The notes under the pieces were generated by a model. It was given only the letters and a program-made list of their open reading frames with translations, was not told the origin of the DNA and did no database searches. From positions 1 to 64,000 of the forward strand of contig CALUFQ010000008.1 in assembly GCA_944319925.1 (NCBI GenBank): a stretch of 64,000 nt of DNA, read 5' to 3'. The DNA comes from an uncultured Paraprevotella sp. GTDB taxonomy: Bacteria; Bacteroidota; Bacteroidia; Bacteroidales; Bacteroidaceae. Below are positions 49,645 through 56,277 of this stretch, piece by piece. Position 1 is the stretch's first letter. Each line of letters begins with the position of its first letter. A program made the translations under genes and the position numbers.

Positions 49645-52600
49645 ATGGAATCGATCTATGATCTGCAGAGGCGGGCGGAGACGCTGCGCGGCAAGACGGA
49701 CACGAACAGCATCGGCCCGGAGGAAGTGGGCGGGCTGCATTTCGACACCCTGGCCTACATCGCGGGGATGGAGCGAAAAAGCTACATGTTGTCGATAAGG
49801 AAGGTTTACCGGGACAAGGCGGAGATGGAGGCGGACACCTCCCCGGCCGGCACGGACGGGACCCCGCTGCACTTCGGGCAGCTGGTATGCCTGTACGACA
49901 GCGCCAATCCCGGCGGCGCGGGGTCCGGGGACGTCTATGCCTGGCAGGACCCCGGCTGGATGCTGGCCGGGAACATCAGCGACACCCTGGCCTTGCAAAA
50001 CCGCTACGAAACCTTGCTGGGCCTCGTGCGTGGCGAGGGCGACGCGGCCGACGGGCAGCGCGGCCCCTACAAGTGGATGGGCGACCTGGCGGACGCGCAG
50101 GCCGTGCAGGCCGCGCTGGACGGGCTCCACGTGGCGGACGCGGCGGACATGGGGGCCAACGCGGGCGTGTTCCGGGGGACGCTGACGGGGACGCAGTTCT
50201 ACGTGGAGAACATCCCGACGGACTACTCGAAGGACGAGTGGGTACAGTCGCTCCGCGGGTATTTCAAGACGGACGCCGCGGGCGCGGGGCTGTACCCCAC
50301 GGGAGAATACCACGTGCTTTTCCGGCGCAGGCGGGACGGGGCGTGGGGCGCGTGGAAGCGGCTCCACGCGGGACGGCCGGGCGCGGCCCCCGGCGCGGAG
50401 GTGTTCAACGACTACGAGGGGGGCAATGCGGCCACGGGCGCGAACTCCCACGCCGAGGGGAACGGGTCGCAGGCCACGGGCGACACCTCCCACGCCGAAG
50501 GGAAGAACACGGTGGCCGGCGGGACGTTCTCCCACGCCGAGGGGGACGGGACACAGGCGTCGGGCGAACGTTCGCACACGGAGAATTACCGCACCGTGGC
50601 TTCGGGCAGGCAGACCCACGCCGAGGGCAGCGAGACGCAAGCCAATGGACACTATTCCCACGCGGAGGGGCGCGAGTCGGAGGCTTCGGGCGACACGAGC
50701 CACGCGGAGGGCTACCAGACGGAGGCCGGCGGGAAATACGCCCACGCCGAGGGGCATGCCTCGCATGCGGGCGGCACGGCATCCCACGCCGAGGGGACGC
50801 TTTCCGGGACGGAGGGTGAAAACTCGCATGCGGAAGGGTATGACACCACGGCCTCGGGGCGGCAGAGCCACGCGGAGGGCTACACCACGCGGGCGCAGGG
50901 CGACAACGCCCACGCGGAGGGCAACAACACGGAGGCCGGCGCGAACGCGCATGCCGAGGGGACGAGCACCGCGGCGGCGGGGGACTCGAGCCACGCCGAG
51001 GGCTACCGGACGGAGGCCGGCGGGCAATTCTCCCACTCGGAAGGCCACGGGACTTCCGCCTACGGGGACCACGGCCACGCGGAGGGATTGCAGACGCAGG
51101 CGGACGAAAACGCCCACGCGGAGGGAAACGCCTCAATGGCTTTGGGCGCGGCCTCCCATGCCGAGGGGTATCATACGGACGTGGAAGTGAAATACGGGCA
51201 TGCGGAAGGGCAAAGCTCGGTCGTTGACGGGACGGCGGCCCACGCGGAGGGATGCATGACCCACGCGAAGGGGGAATACAGCCACGCCGAAGGGCAGGAG
51301 ACTGCCGCCGACGGGAACGCCAGCCACGCGGAGGGACAGTACACGGCCGCCCAGGGCAATTCGAGCCACGCGGAGGGGGACGCCTCAATGGCTTTGGGCG
51401 CGGCCTCCCACGCGGAAGGCTCGGACACTTCCGCAGGGGGCTACGCGAGCCACGCGGAGGGCGAAAGCTCGCAGGCCGTCGGGGACTGCAGCCACGCGGA
51501 AGGAGGCGGGACCCGCGCGGAGGGTGATTACAGCCACGCGGAGGGGAACATCACACGAGCCGCCGGGACATCCTCGCACGCGGAAGGGTTCAACAACATC
51601 GCAAGCGGGGAGAACAGCCATGTGGAAGGGGCAAACAGCCGTGCGGAGGGCGCGAACAGCCACGCCGAGGGCAGCGGGACGACCGCACAGTCCAACACGG
51701 GCCACGCGGAAGGAAAGAGCACCTTGGCCGGCGGCGACCCCAGCCACGCGGAGGGATACCTGACGGAGGCGGCGGGGGCGGCCAGCCACGCGGAGGGCAA
51801 GGGTTGCGTGGCCGGCGGCATGTACTCGCATGCCGGGGGCGAATACACCAAGACGCAGAACACGGCGGAGCATGCCTGCGGGCGTTACAACTTCAGCGGG
51901 TTCAGCACGACGCTGTGGAGCGTGGGCATCGGGACTTCGGAGGACGACAGGAAGAACGCGGTGGAGGTACAAGGCGACGGGAAGGTATTCGTGTTCGGGC
52001 TGGGCGGATACGAGGGGACTTCCTCCTACGGGAAGATTCCCCTTCAGGAGCTGGTCGGGGTCGGGGCGAAAGGCTCGGCGGCAGGCGCGGAGATGTTCAA
52101 CGACTACGGGAACAACGAGGCGAGCGGGGAATGTTCCCACGCGGAGGGGTACGACACGACGGCCTCGGGGACGAACGCGCATGCGGAGGGCAGCGGGACG
52201 GAAGCCTCTGGCGCGAACGCGCATGCGGAAGGTTATGACACGGTGGCGGACAGGGCAGCGAGCCACGCGGAAGGCTACCTGACCCACGCAAACGGGGAAT
52301 ACTCGCATGCGGAAGGTAGCCAGACGGGTGCCTCCGGGGAATCCGCCCACGCCGAGGGCTACCTGACGGTGGCGAAAGGGGGATTGTCACACGCGGAAGG
52401 ACATGAAACGACAGCCAACGGGACCAGAAGCCACGCTGAGGGAGGCAGGACCATCGCGGAGGGGGACTGCTCGCACACGGAGGGTTACTTCACGCAGGCC
52501 ACAAACGATTACGAACACGCCGAAGGCTCGTACAACGCGAGCCACACGGGTACGCGGCACAGCATCGGCATCGGGACTTCTTCAACCACCCGCAAGAACG

Positions 52601-53394
52601 CGGTGGAGGTGATGAATGACGGGCGGGTGTTCGTGCACGGCATCGGGGGCTATGACGGGACGAACCCGGGCAGCGCGGGGACGCTGCAAGAGGCGGTGGA
52701 GGCAGGACAGGCTACCAGAAAAGATGACGAGCCTTTAATTATCCGGCTGTCTTATAGCAGAAAAAATGGATTCGCCATCAATACGAGCAGGCCGCTTCAA
52801 CCCGACGAAAGGCCGATTTTTTTCATGCGGAAAAAAGCCAAGCGTAGTGTCACCGAATATGTCGGCGGTAAAACAGGATACACCCGCAATAATTCTGCAA
52901 GGGACAAGAGGTATGCAAGGCAGGCATGGTCTGGCAATGAGGGAGATGATACATTACACGGCGGGGTTCTTCAAAAGCGGGCGGCTTTCCGGGATGACAC
53001 CCAATGGATTCCCGACGATCACGAAATCATTTATGTTTTCAAAAGGAAATCAACGGGGAAAGGGGTGCTCCCGCATGAACTTTTGGAGCTTTACATTCGT
53101 GAGGATTACAGGGACGATGAATGTATAGACCTAATGACGGGGCATGGCGTACGCCGCCTGGAAGCAACAATCGGCGGCACGAAAAGTGCCTTTTCATCGT
53201 TGCGTTTCGCCGTGGGCATCCTGCGATGCGAGAAGGACACATGGGGGGACGCGGACACCCCGTCGGTGATACACCGGTCAAAATTGGTCTCGAACTTGGA
53301 AAAGTTCGACCTCACCATAAGCACGTCGGTATGGAAAGGAACATACGTGGACTTCTCGGACATGTCCAAAGTGGTAAGCGCAAGGATTATATAA
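49645..53394 (+). CDS. Giant SHAEG-repeat tail fibre (YadA-head-like)
   Basis: 1249 residues. 1-265: attachment part (ESIYDLQRRAETLRGKTDTNSIGPEE). About 267-732: some 33 units of a 14-residue repeat with consensus YxTxAxGxxSHAEG, the left-handed beta-roll repeat of YadA/Hep_Hag trimeric adhesin heads. 733-828: a linker domain (SVGIGTSEDDRKNAVEV, FGLGGYEGTSS). 829-965: about ten more units. Then a second copy of the linker type (SIGIGTSSTTRKNAVEV, HGIGGYDGT). 1005-1249: unique C-terminal domain of lower GC. About 39 exact HAEG and several variants. It must bind the host surface; trimerisation is inferred from the family. Confidence 0.88.
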   Translation: MESIYDLQRRAETLRGKTDTNSIGPEEVGGLHFDTLAYIAGMERKSYMLSIRKVYRDKAEMEADTSPAGTDGTPLHFGQLVCLYDSANPGGAGSGDVYAWQDPGWMLAGNISDTLALQNRYETLLGLVRGEGDAADGQRGPYKWMGDLADAQAVQAALDGLHVADAADMGANAGVFRGTLTGTQFYVENIPTDYSKDEWVQSLRGYFKTDAAGAGLYPTGEYHVLFRRRRDGAWGAWKRLHAGRPGAAPGAEVFNDYEGGNAATGANSHAEGNGSQATGDTSHAEGKNTVAGGTFSHAEGDGTQASGERSHTENYRTVASGRQTHAEGSETQANGHYSHAEGRESEASGDTSHAEGYQTEAGGKYAHAEGHASHAGGTASHAEGTLSGTEGENSHAEGYDTTASGRQSHAEGYTTRAQGDNAHAEGNNTEAGANAHAEGTSTAAAGDSSHAEGYRTEAGGQFSHSEGHGTSAYGDHGHAEGLQTQADENAHAEGNASMALGAASHAEGYHTDVEVKYGHAEGQSSVVDGTAAHAEGCMTHAKGEYSHAEGQETAADGNASHAEGQYTAAQGNSSHAEGDASMALGAASHAEGSDTSAGGYASHAEGESSQAVGDCSHAEGGGTRAEGDYSHAEGNITRAAGTSSHAEGFNNIASGENSHVEGANSRAEGANSHAEGSGTTAQSNTGHAEGKSTLAGGDPSHAEGYLTEAAGAASHAEGKGCVAGGMYSHAGGEYTKTQNTAEHACGRYNFSGFSTTLWSVGIGTSEDDRKNAVEVQGDGKVFVFGLGGYEGTSSYGKIPLQELVGVGAKGSAAGAEMFNDYGNNEASGECSHAEGYDTTASGTNAHAEGSGTEASGANAHAEGYDTVADRAASHAEGYLTHANGEYSHAEGSQTGASGESAHAEGYLTVAKGGLSHAEGHETTANGTRSHAEGGRTIAEGDCSHTEGYFTQATNDYEHAEGSYNASHTGTRHSIGIGTSSTTRKNAVEVMNDGRVFVHGIGGYDGTNPGSAGTLQEAVEAGQATRKDDEPLIIRLSYSRKNGFAINTSRPLQPDERPIFFMRKKAKRSVTEYVGGKTGYTRNNSARDKRYARQAWSGNEGDDTLHGGVLQKRAAFRDDTQWIPDDHEIIYVFKRKSTGKGVLPHELLELYIREDYRDDECIDLMTGHGVRRLEATIGGTKSAFSSLRFAVGILRCEKDTWGDADTPSVIHRSKLVSNLEKFDLTISTSVWKGTYVDFSDMSKVVSARII
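50440..51842 (+). repeat. 42-bp coding tandem repeats, block 1
   Basis: Encodes the main SHAEG array. Most units are 14 codons, some 13. A 31-bp identical stretch (acgcctcaatggctttgggc and onward) occurs at 51128-51158 and 51380-51410, exactly 252 bp, that is six units, apart. Confidence 0.92.
52132..52526 (+). repeat. 42-bp coding tandem repeats, block 2
   Basis: A shorter SHAEG array after the first linker domain; opens with EMFNDYGNNEASGECSHAEG, matching EVFNDYEGGNAATGANSHAE before block 1, so the whole array-plus-linker module is duplicated. Confidence 0.88.
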
Positions 53395-53401
53395 CAAAAA
53401 A

Positions 53402-53487
53402 AGGTCGTCAAGCATTAGCTATACGACCTAATTGTTGTCAAGCATTAGCTATACAACACCCGCTTGTCAAGCATTAGCTATACAAGC
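53402..53487 (+). ncRNA. Three hairpins with identical loops and covarying stems
   Basis: TCAAGCATTAGCTATA occurs at 53408-53423, 53438-53453 and 53467-53482. Each copy is closed by a different perfect stem: AGGTCG/CGACCT, TGTTG/CAACA, GCTTG/CAAGC. Within the 16 nt, AGC pairs with GCT around an ATTA tetraloop, leaving a TCA/ATA internal loop. Lies 7 bp after the fibre stop and 65 bp before a small gene. Typed as ncRNA because stem covariation argues for a structure; it could act as DNA. Confidence 0.65.
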
Positions 53488-53552
53488 TGGGACAAAGATA
53501 CACCAATTATTTTTCAAAAACAAGTAGTTCAACAAAAAAAGGAGAAAAGACA

Positions 53553-53837
53553 ATGGAACAGATTGGTATCGAGAACAAGAGCGTGAGAAGCGAATGCCGC
53601 GCCACTACGGAGACGGAGGCGGCGAAGTACGGGCTGCGCTACACGGTGGAGGACGGGACGCTGACGCGGGTACACGCGTCGGTGGAGATGAAGGCGGACG
53701 GGACGCGGGGCAACCTGTCGTACGACCGTGGGGCGTACACCGTGGAGATGTTCCCGTTCGGGGACGGGTCGGCGGTTGACGCGGCGGTGGCCGACTTCAA
53801 GACGGTGGTGGCGGCCATCGGGGAATCGCTGGGATAA
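53553..53837 (+). CDS. Small phage protein downstream of the hairpin array
   Basis: 94 residues with an AAAGGAG site. MEQIGIENKSVRSECRATTETEAAKYGLRYTV then beta strands (LTRVHASVEMKADGTRGNLSY, AYTVEMFPFGDGSAVDAAVADF). No family recognised. Its leader may include the three hairpins. Confidence 0.72.
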   Translation: MEQIGIENKSVRSECRATTETEAAKYGLRYTVEDGTLTRVHASVEMKADGTRGNLSYDRGAYTVEMFPFGDGSAVDAAVADFKTVVAAIGESLG

Positions 53838-53881
53838 GCATTGGCAAGCCCGCCGGCAAGATTCATTACGGGGAATAAAAA

Positions 53882-54007
53882 GCCCCCGGCCTGTCAATCA
53901 GTCGTCTCACTTACTTATTAACAACACAACCCGCATGGGGAAGCCAACCGGGGGCGTATGCCTTTCCCGGCTTCCCCATGCGGGTTGTTGCCGTAAATAA
54001 GTGAGAC
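53882..54007. other. Long imperfect hairpin before the methylase, with an alternative pairing
   Basis: Inner stem acaacccgcatggggaagcc (53926-53945) pairs with 53969-53988 over 20 bp; outer gtctcact (53904-53911) pairs with agtgagac (54000-54007). The 23-nt loop contains CCGGGGGC (53948-53955), which can also pair with GCCCCCGG at 53882-53889. Ends 22 bp before the methylase ATG at 54030. Confidence 0.75.
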
Positions 54008-54029
54008 ATTTATGGGGGGGGTAGAACGT

Positions 54030-54884
54030 ATGAGAAAACTTTATTTGTCGGCACCATTACCGTTTGTGGGGCAGAAACGGATGTTTGCACGGGAATATAT
54101 TAAGGTGCTGGAGCAATTCAAAGACAGCACCGTGTTCGTGGACTTGTTTGGAGGTTCAGGGCTGCTTTCGCAGATAACGAAAAGAATGCGCCCGGATGCC
54201 AAAGTCGTGTATAACGACTTCGACAACTACCGTAAGAGGCTGGAAAACATTCCACGGACAAACCTACTGCTGGCAGACTTCAGGCGGATAGCGGACGTGC
54301 CAAGGCACAAGCCGATTACAGGGGAAGCACGGGAAAGGATATACAGGCGCATCGAGCAGGAGGAAAAAGAGTGGGGGTATGTGGATTATATCACCATATC
54401 GTCCTCGCTCATATTTTCAATGAAATACAAAATGAACCTGGATGGGATGCGCAAGGAAGTCCTTTACAACAACATACGCAAGTCTGATTATCCACCGTGC
54501 GATGATTATCTGGAAGGCTTGGAAATAACTAGCAAAGATTATCGCGAGGTGTTCAACGAGTACAAGGACAGGCCTGGTGTGGTGTTTCTTGTAGACCCTC
54601 CTTATTTAAGCACGGATGTCACCACTTATTCGATGTATTGGAGGCTGTCCGATTATCTTGATGTGCTGACCGTTCTGAATGGCCATTCGTTTGTGTACTT
54701 CACGTCAAACAAGTCATCCATCGTGGAGCTTTGCGAATGGATGGGTAAGAACCGGACGTTGGGCAATCCATTTGGGAGCTGTGTGAAGTCTGAGTTTAAT
54801 GCGCACATGAATTACTCCGCAAAATACACGGACATAATGTTGTACAAGAAGCAAGATGAAAAGCCTTGCAATAAGGCTGTTTGA
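54030..54884 (+). CDS. D12-class DNA N6-adenine methyltransferase
   Basis: 284 residues from the ATG at 54030; an ATG at 54012, in frame only with the present 8-G run, would add 6. FVGQKR at about 12-17 and DLFGGSG at about 38-44 bind SAM; the catalytic DPPY is at about 189-192 in VFLVDPPYLS. Methylates adenine, probably to protect phage DNA or alter host methylation. Lower GC than the tail genes and no partner nuclease, so an orphan moron enzyme. Confidence 0.88.
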   Translation: MRKLYLSAPLPFVGQKRMFAREYIKVLEQFKDSTVFVDLFGGSGLLSQITKRMRPDAKVVYNDFDNYRKRLENIPRTNLLLADFRRIADVPRHKPITGEARERIYRRIEQEEKEWGYVDYITISSSLIFSMKYKMNLDGMRKEVLYNNIRKSDYPPCDDYLEGLEITSKDYREVFNEYKDRPGVVFLVDPPYLSTDVTTYSMYWRLSDYLDVLTVLNGHSFVYFTSNKSSIVELCEWMGKNRTLGNPFGSCVKSEFNAHMNYSAKYTDIMLYKKQDEKPCNKAV

Positions 54885-54928
54885 AAATCACTCGAATGCT
54901 ATTATATTGTCTGTTGAATTATGTTTGA

Positions 54929-54972
54929 CAAAGCCCGAAATAGAGTGATTTTGGCTCTTATTTCGGGCTTTG
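54929..54972. terminator. Strong hairpin terminator after the methylase
   Basis: caaagcccgaaata (54929-54942) is exactly complementary to tatttcgggctttg (54959-54972), followed by ttgttt. Confidence 0.75.
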
Positions 54973-55000
54973 TTGTTTGTGTTGTGCGCAAGTTCTTTTT

Positions 55001-55045
55001 TGGACGCTTCGTTTTGTTTGAACTCTCGAAAATTGGACGCTTCGT
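55001..55045 (-). other. Candidate right-end transposase sites
   Basis: TTGGACGCTTCGTTT occurs at 55000-55014 and again at 55033-55047, 33 bp apart. On the minus strand these read ACGAAGCGTCCAA, sharing ACGAAGCG with the left-end site at 19801. Confidence 0.45.
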
Positions 55046-55186
55046 TTCGGTTTCGGAGAAAATTTGGATTTGCGGATTATACAAGCATCCGTGTTTTTTT
55101 AGAGAGGAAGTCTGTATTTATTGCAAATATTCACGATTCGTTGTGACCCAATGCGCTGCTTCCCATCGCTTGTCCGTCCGCAGGAA

Positions 55187-55428
55187 AACTCCTCCGCCTT
55201 GTAGGGGAGGCGGTCCGAAGGGCCGGAGGGGTTTCCCATGCACATGAATAACTTTTTCCGACCCGTTTATGTTGTCCGTGGATGCGTTCAAGGGTGTTCC
55301 CGTGGGCGTGAGACCCCCTCCGCCCCTTCGGGGCTCGTCCCCCTGCGAGGCGGGACAGTTTTGGCATCTGCATGACAACAAAACGGCCATTATGGCCGCC
55401 GCATGGAGCACTGAAGGGGCGTTATGCC
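55187..55428. repeat. Dispersed GC-rich intergenic repeat, copy C
   Basis: Closest to copy B (7803-8062) in order and sequence, including ccgacccgtttatgttgtcc and the palindrome GGCCATTATGGCC at 55385-55397. Host element on the right of the prophage. Confidence 0.82.
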
Positions 55429-55443
55429 TCCACTTTACAAAAA

Positions 55444-55483
55444 TCCCCCGCAGGACGGCAGTAGTAACTGCCCCTGCGGGGGA
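55444..55483 (-). terminator. Terminator of the small outer-membrane protein gene
   Basis: tcccccgcagg (55444-55454) pairs with cctgcggggga (55473-55483); on the minus strand followed by TTTTTG. Confidence 0.7.
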
Positions 55484-55523
55484 ATAAATCCGATTATGAA
55501 CGGACGCGAGCCGACGGAACGAA

Positions 55524-56009
55524 TCAGAAATAGAAGCCCAAGCCGAGCTTCAGCCCCACCTTGCTGCCATTCGAAAAATCGTTCAAGCTCATGTGGTAAT
55601 ACACGGCCGGCTCTATCGTAATGAAATGGTTGATGAAAAAAGCATAACCTACTTCCGGACACAGTTGCACGTTGTTGATGTTCTTGGTGGCATGCTCATA
55701 CTGCAAGCCCAAGCCCATGTAAACACCGTTTTGCGTGAAGTAGTAACGCCCCCCGGCACCAAGCTGGAAATGATCCGTGTAACGGGTGTGGTCGTATCCT
55801 ATGCGGCCATAGAGCATCCATGCCTTTTCCACAAAATAACCGCCCGTGAACTCAAACCCGAAATTCACTTTCTCGTTCGAACTGTAGGAAAGTCCAAGGT
55901 TCGTGGCCGAAGCCGACACGTACTTGGTCTTTTTCTCAAACTGCGCATTCGCACTTACCGCCGCCAACAACAGCAGCATAGAAAGCATGATTTTCTTCAT
56001 CTTATTCAT
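55524..56009 (-). CDS. Small outer-membrane beta-barrel protein
   Basis: 161 residues (or 158 from the second ATG, MKKIML). Signal peptide ends SANAQ. Mature part has eight or so amphipathic strands: NLGLSYSSNEKVNFGFEFTGG, MLYGRIGYDHTRYTDHFQLG, and terminal GLKLGLGFYF with closing Phe. OmpW/OmpX-like size; function unknown. Confidence 0.8.
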   Translation of the reverse strand: MNKMKKIMLSMLLLLAAVSANAQFEKKTKYVSASATNLGLSYSSNEKVNFGFEFTGGYFVEKAWMLYGRIGYDHTRYTDHFQLGAGGRYYFTQNGVYMGLGLQYEHATKNINNVQLCPEVGYAFFINHFITIEPAVYYHMSLNDFSNGSKVGLKLGLGFYF

Positions 56010-56046
56010 ATATAATGTATATCCAGATTAAAACTTCGGGACATTT

Positions 56047-56277
56047 TCAGTCTTTCTTTTCCATATCACCCCGTTTCCGCCGCCCGGCCACATTTTCCTT
56101 GCGGCGGTAAAGATACCACAACGCCCCGAGCACGACGATGTTCAGGCATATCGTAAAGGCCATCTGCCCCGCAGGCATGTCCGTGCGTGGCAGGAAATAA
56201 GCATACGCCACCAAGGTGTAAAGCACGAAGCCCAGCAGAATCATCGTGGACTTGCGCATCCGTTTCCGTCCGTTCAT
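56047..56277 (-). CDS. Small membrane protein co-operonic with CstA
   Basis: 76 residues. Two hydrophobic segments at about 10-29 and 40-57, separated by PRTDMPAGQM, with a basic C-tail RRKRGDMEKKD. Overlaps the cstA stop by 4 bp (ATGA-type coupling), suggesting an accessory to the transporter, though no family is recognised. Confidence 0.75.
   Translation of the reverse strand: MNGRKRMRKSTMILLGFVLYTLVAYAYFLPRTDMPAGQMAFTICLNIVVLGALWYLYRRKENVAGRRKRGDMEKKD

Larger units (their letters stand above)
19759..55087. mobile_element. Mu-like transposable prophage with contractile tail
   Basis: The certain core runs from the repressor (20841) to the methylase (54884). Evidence: LexA-like repressor facing early genes, DDE transposase, MuB-like ATPase, DUF3164, Mu-type head genes (gp27-28-29-F-G order), DUF2586 sheath, tube, chaperone, tape measure, gp43-48-like baseplate, lysis genes and a tail fibre, all apparently intact apart from one small accessory gene. 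The outer limits given are candidates: TG at 19759 and CA at 55087 each sit 42 bp outside an ACGAAGCG core in opposite orientation. I did not find a 5-bp target duplication at these ends, so they may be off. The family resembles transposable Bacteroides phages such as hankyphage, but no reverse transcriptase is present here. Confidence 0.7.
54885..55523. other. Gene-free region with prophage right end and dispersed repeat
   Basis: Holds the terminator, the inverted end sites (to 55045), the candidate right terminus (CA at 55086-55087), the dispersed repeat and the terminator of the next gene. No supported coding frame. Confidence 0.6.

Noticed and set aside
50405..51388. Long minus-strand and alternate plus-strand frames across the fibre repeats
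   Set aside because: Arg/Pro/His-rich repetitive shadows created by the 42-bp GC-rich repeats; no start signals or plausible composition.
53402..53487. Type III toxin-antitoxin RNA repeats
   Set aside because: The downstream gene is only 94 residues and does not resemble ToxN/CptN/TenpN toxins.
53402..53487. CRISPR array
   Set aside because: Only three 16-nt repeats with 13-14-nt gaps that are themselves stems; no cas genes.
49600..54030. Diversity-generating retroelement, expected by analogy with hankyphage
   Set aside because: No reverse transcriptase frame and no template/variable repeat with adenine-specific changes was seen in the window.
19750..55140. 5-bp target duplication at several TG/CA combinations
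   Set aside because: Compared left 5-mers before TG with right 5-mers after CA by eye; none matched with the end-site geometry.
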